DNA from: Litorimonas sp964414555
Lineage (GTDB): Bacteria > Pseudomonadota > Alphaproteobacteria > Caulobacterales > Maricaulaceae
DNA: 17,306 bases
NCBI GenBank assembly: GCA_964414555.1
Contig: CAYPWW010000056.1
Span: forward strand, 1 to 17,306
Direction: 5' to 3'
Position 1 is the stretch's first letter; each line of letters opens with the position of its first letter. A program made the translations under genes and the position numbers. The notes under the pieces were generated by a model. That model was given only the letters and a program-made list of their open reading frames with translations, did no database searches and was not told the origin of the DNA. Shown piece after piece: positions 16,491-17,306 of the stretch.

Positions 16491-16514
16491 GCGGTCTTAG
16501 CCGCTGAAACGAAA

Positions 16515-17156
16515 CTAGTTGTAGCTGCGGACCAAGCCGACGAGCACACCCTGCACTTCAACCCGATCTGGGCCATAGGTCTTTGTCGGGAAGTCGCGGT
16601 TTTCCGCGATTAGCTCGACCTGATTACCTTGGCGGTAAATCCGCTTAAGCGTCGCTTCATCTTGATCGACGAGCGCGACAACGATCTCATTATTGCGCGC
16701 CGTATTGGCTTTGCGAATGACGACAATGTCGCCGTCCATGATGCCGGCTTCAATCATCGACTCGCCTTCGACTTCGAGCGCGTAATGGTCGCCATTGCCC
16801 ATCATAGAGGGTGGCACGGCCATCAGATTATGGCTGTCCTCAATCGCAGCAATCGGCAGACCTGCCGCGATTTTCCCAACAAAGGGGATTTCGTAGCTGT
16901 CATTTGCCGCAACGGGCGTCAGGGCCGCGCGATTATCATAGCCTTCAGGGAGTTTCAGGACTTCAATCGCCCGCGCTTTATTCGGCAGCCGACGGATAAA
17001 CCCGCGTTCTTCCAAGGCGCTGATCAGACGGTGGATGCCGGACTTCGACGCCAAACCCAGCGCGTCTTTCATTTCGTCATAAGACGGCGGGACGCCAACG
17101 GCTTTGATACGTTTGTCGATGAGGATCAGCAGGTCTCTCTGCTTCTGGGTCAGCAT
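16515..17156 (-). CDS. lexA: SOS repressor LexA
   Basis: LexA represses DNA-damage genes and cleaves itself when stimulated by RecA filaments. The 213-residue protein has an N-terminal winged-helix domain (about 1-70) with the recognition region ALGLASKSGIHRLISALEERG. The C-terminal S24 peptidase domain has the scissile bond Ala98-Gly99 in KIAAGLP, nucleophile Ser133 in VEGESMIEAG and general base Lys171 in EATLKRI. All three are intact, so it should be a normal self-cleaving repressor. The start ATG is supported by GGAG (minus strand, 17163-17166) seven bases upstream. A LexA box in its own promoter shows likely autorepression. It is directly downstream of trpC. The moaC-moeA pair that often separates them in alphaproteobacteria is absent here. 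Confidence 0.97.
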   Translation of the reverse strand: MLTQKQRDLLILIDKRIKAVGVPPSYDEMKDALGLASKSGIHRLISALEERGFIRRLPNKARAIEVLKLPEGYDNRAALTPVAANDSYEIPFVGKIAAGLPIAAIEDSHNLMAVPPSMMGNGDHYALEVEGESMIEAGIMDGDIVVIRKANTARNNEIVVALVDQDEATLKRIYRQGNQVELIAENRDFPTKTYGPDRVEVQGVLVGLVRSYN

Positions 17157-17205
17157 GGGTCACTCCGTAGAATCGAGGCCGAACAGAACGGCAACATCTA
17201 AGTTT

Positions 17206-17220
17206 GTTCTACGGATGTTC
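17206..17220 (-). promoter_or_regulatory. LexA operator (SOS box) of lexA
   Basis: The sequence is GTTC-N7-GTTC on the plus strand (GAAC-N7-GAAC on the coding strand), an exact match to the direct-repeat LexA box of alphaproteobacteria. It overlaps the proposed -10 element and much of the spacer of the lexA promoter, so bound LexA would block RNA polymerase. Confidence 0.9.
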
Positions 17221-17233
17221 TCTTGTCTGTCAA
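17206..17233 (-). promoter_or_regulatory. lexA promoter, -35 overlapping the trpC stop codon
   Basis: On the minus strand TTGACA (17233-17228) is a perfect sigma-70-type -35 hexamer. TAGAAC (17211-17206), four of six matches to the -10 consensus, follows after 16 bases. The TGA inside TTGACA is the trpC stop codon. The expected transcript would have a leader of about 45 bases before the lexA ATG. Confidence 0.65.
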
Positions 17234-17306
17234 CCCATAAGCGTGCGCGTTGCCGCTTCCACATCGTCTTGCCGCATCAAACTCTCGCCGATCAGATAGC
17301 CTTGCG
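17230..17306 (-). CDS. trpC: Indole-3-glycerol-phosphate synthase, C-terminal end only
   Basis: Only the last 24 codons and the stop are inside the window, entering from the right edge. They read GYLIGESLMRQDDVEAATRTL and end MG. GES-LMR is the conserved phosphate-binding turn at the end of the TrpC beta/alpha barrel, and alphaproteobacterial TrpC often continues with a short D-D helix like this one. TrpC closes the indole ring in tryptophan synthesis. The neighbouring position before lexA agrees with the alphaproteobacterial trpC-(moaC-moeA)-lexA order. Its TGA stop lies within the -35 element of lexA. Confidence 0.85.
   Translation of the reverse strand, partial: QGYLIGESLMRQDDVEAATRTLMG

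Noticed and set aside
16482..16509. Bulged inverted repeat TTTCA...GCGG-TCTTAG-CCGC-TGAAA between the comEC and lexA stops
   Set aside because: A four-base bulge and the lack of a T tract on either strand make it weaker than the 16440-16476 hairpin.
16592..16611. Strong hairpin on plus-strand RNA (TCGCGG-TTTT-CCGCGA) in lexA, a possible comEC terminator
   Set aside because: No T tract follows, and the codons encode the conserved ENRDFP segment of LexA, which may explain the sequence on its own.
1..17306. Possible defence system, mobile element or novel gene cluster
   Set aside because: Every gene has a clear core-genome identity in a conserved order, and there are no integrases, terminal repeats, arrays or unexplained genes.

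Overview
The window is a core chromosomal block from an alphaproteobacterium. The main evidence is the gene order frr-uppS-cdsA-dxr-rseP-bamA-skp-lpxD-fabZ-lpxA-lpxI-lpxB, followed by gltA, gltX, comEC, lexA and trpC. Further evidence is the use of LpxI rather than LpxH and a LexA operator of the alphaproteobacterial GTTC-N7-GTTC type. Base composition is moderately GC-rich. A relative of the Hyphomonadaceae or Caulobacterales is my guess; the sequence alone does not fix the family.

Positions 1-11567 (plus strand) hold one long envelope-biogenesis operon. The end of frr (ribosome recycling) leads into uppS, cdsA and dxr, which supply undecaprenyl diphosphate, CDP-diacylglycerol and the isoprenoid precursor MEP. 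Next come rseP (intramembrane protease), bamA and skp (outer-membrane protein assembly), then lpxD, fabZ, lpxA, lpxI and lpxB (early lipid A pathway up to the disaccharide). Most junctions are ATGA overlaps or gaps of a few bases, so translation is probably coupled. A 100-N assembly gap at 1701-1800 removes the end of cdsA and the start of dxr.

Positions 11564-14328 (minus strand) hold gltX followed by gltA. gltA converges on lpxB so tightly that the two stop codons share a CTAG. comEC (plus) diverges from gltX and converges on lexA (minus). The tail of trpC enters from the right edge, reading toward lexA.

The regulatory sequence is more informative than the gene content. lexA has a clear promoter in which the -35 hexamer contains the trpC stop codon and a LexA box lies over the -10. 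Both convergent junctions lack space for a terminator, and in both cases a terminator-like hairpin for the minus-strand gene lies inside the coding sequence of the plus-strand gene. The gltA hairpin is textbook quality; the lexA one is weaker. In both, G-U wobble pairs make the fold better on the minus-strand RNA. I found no mobile element, CRISPR array, RNA gene or novel multigene system. No gene-free stretch exceeds 300 bases.
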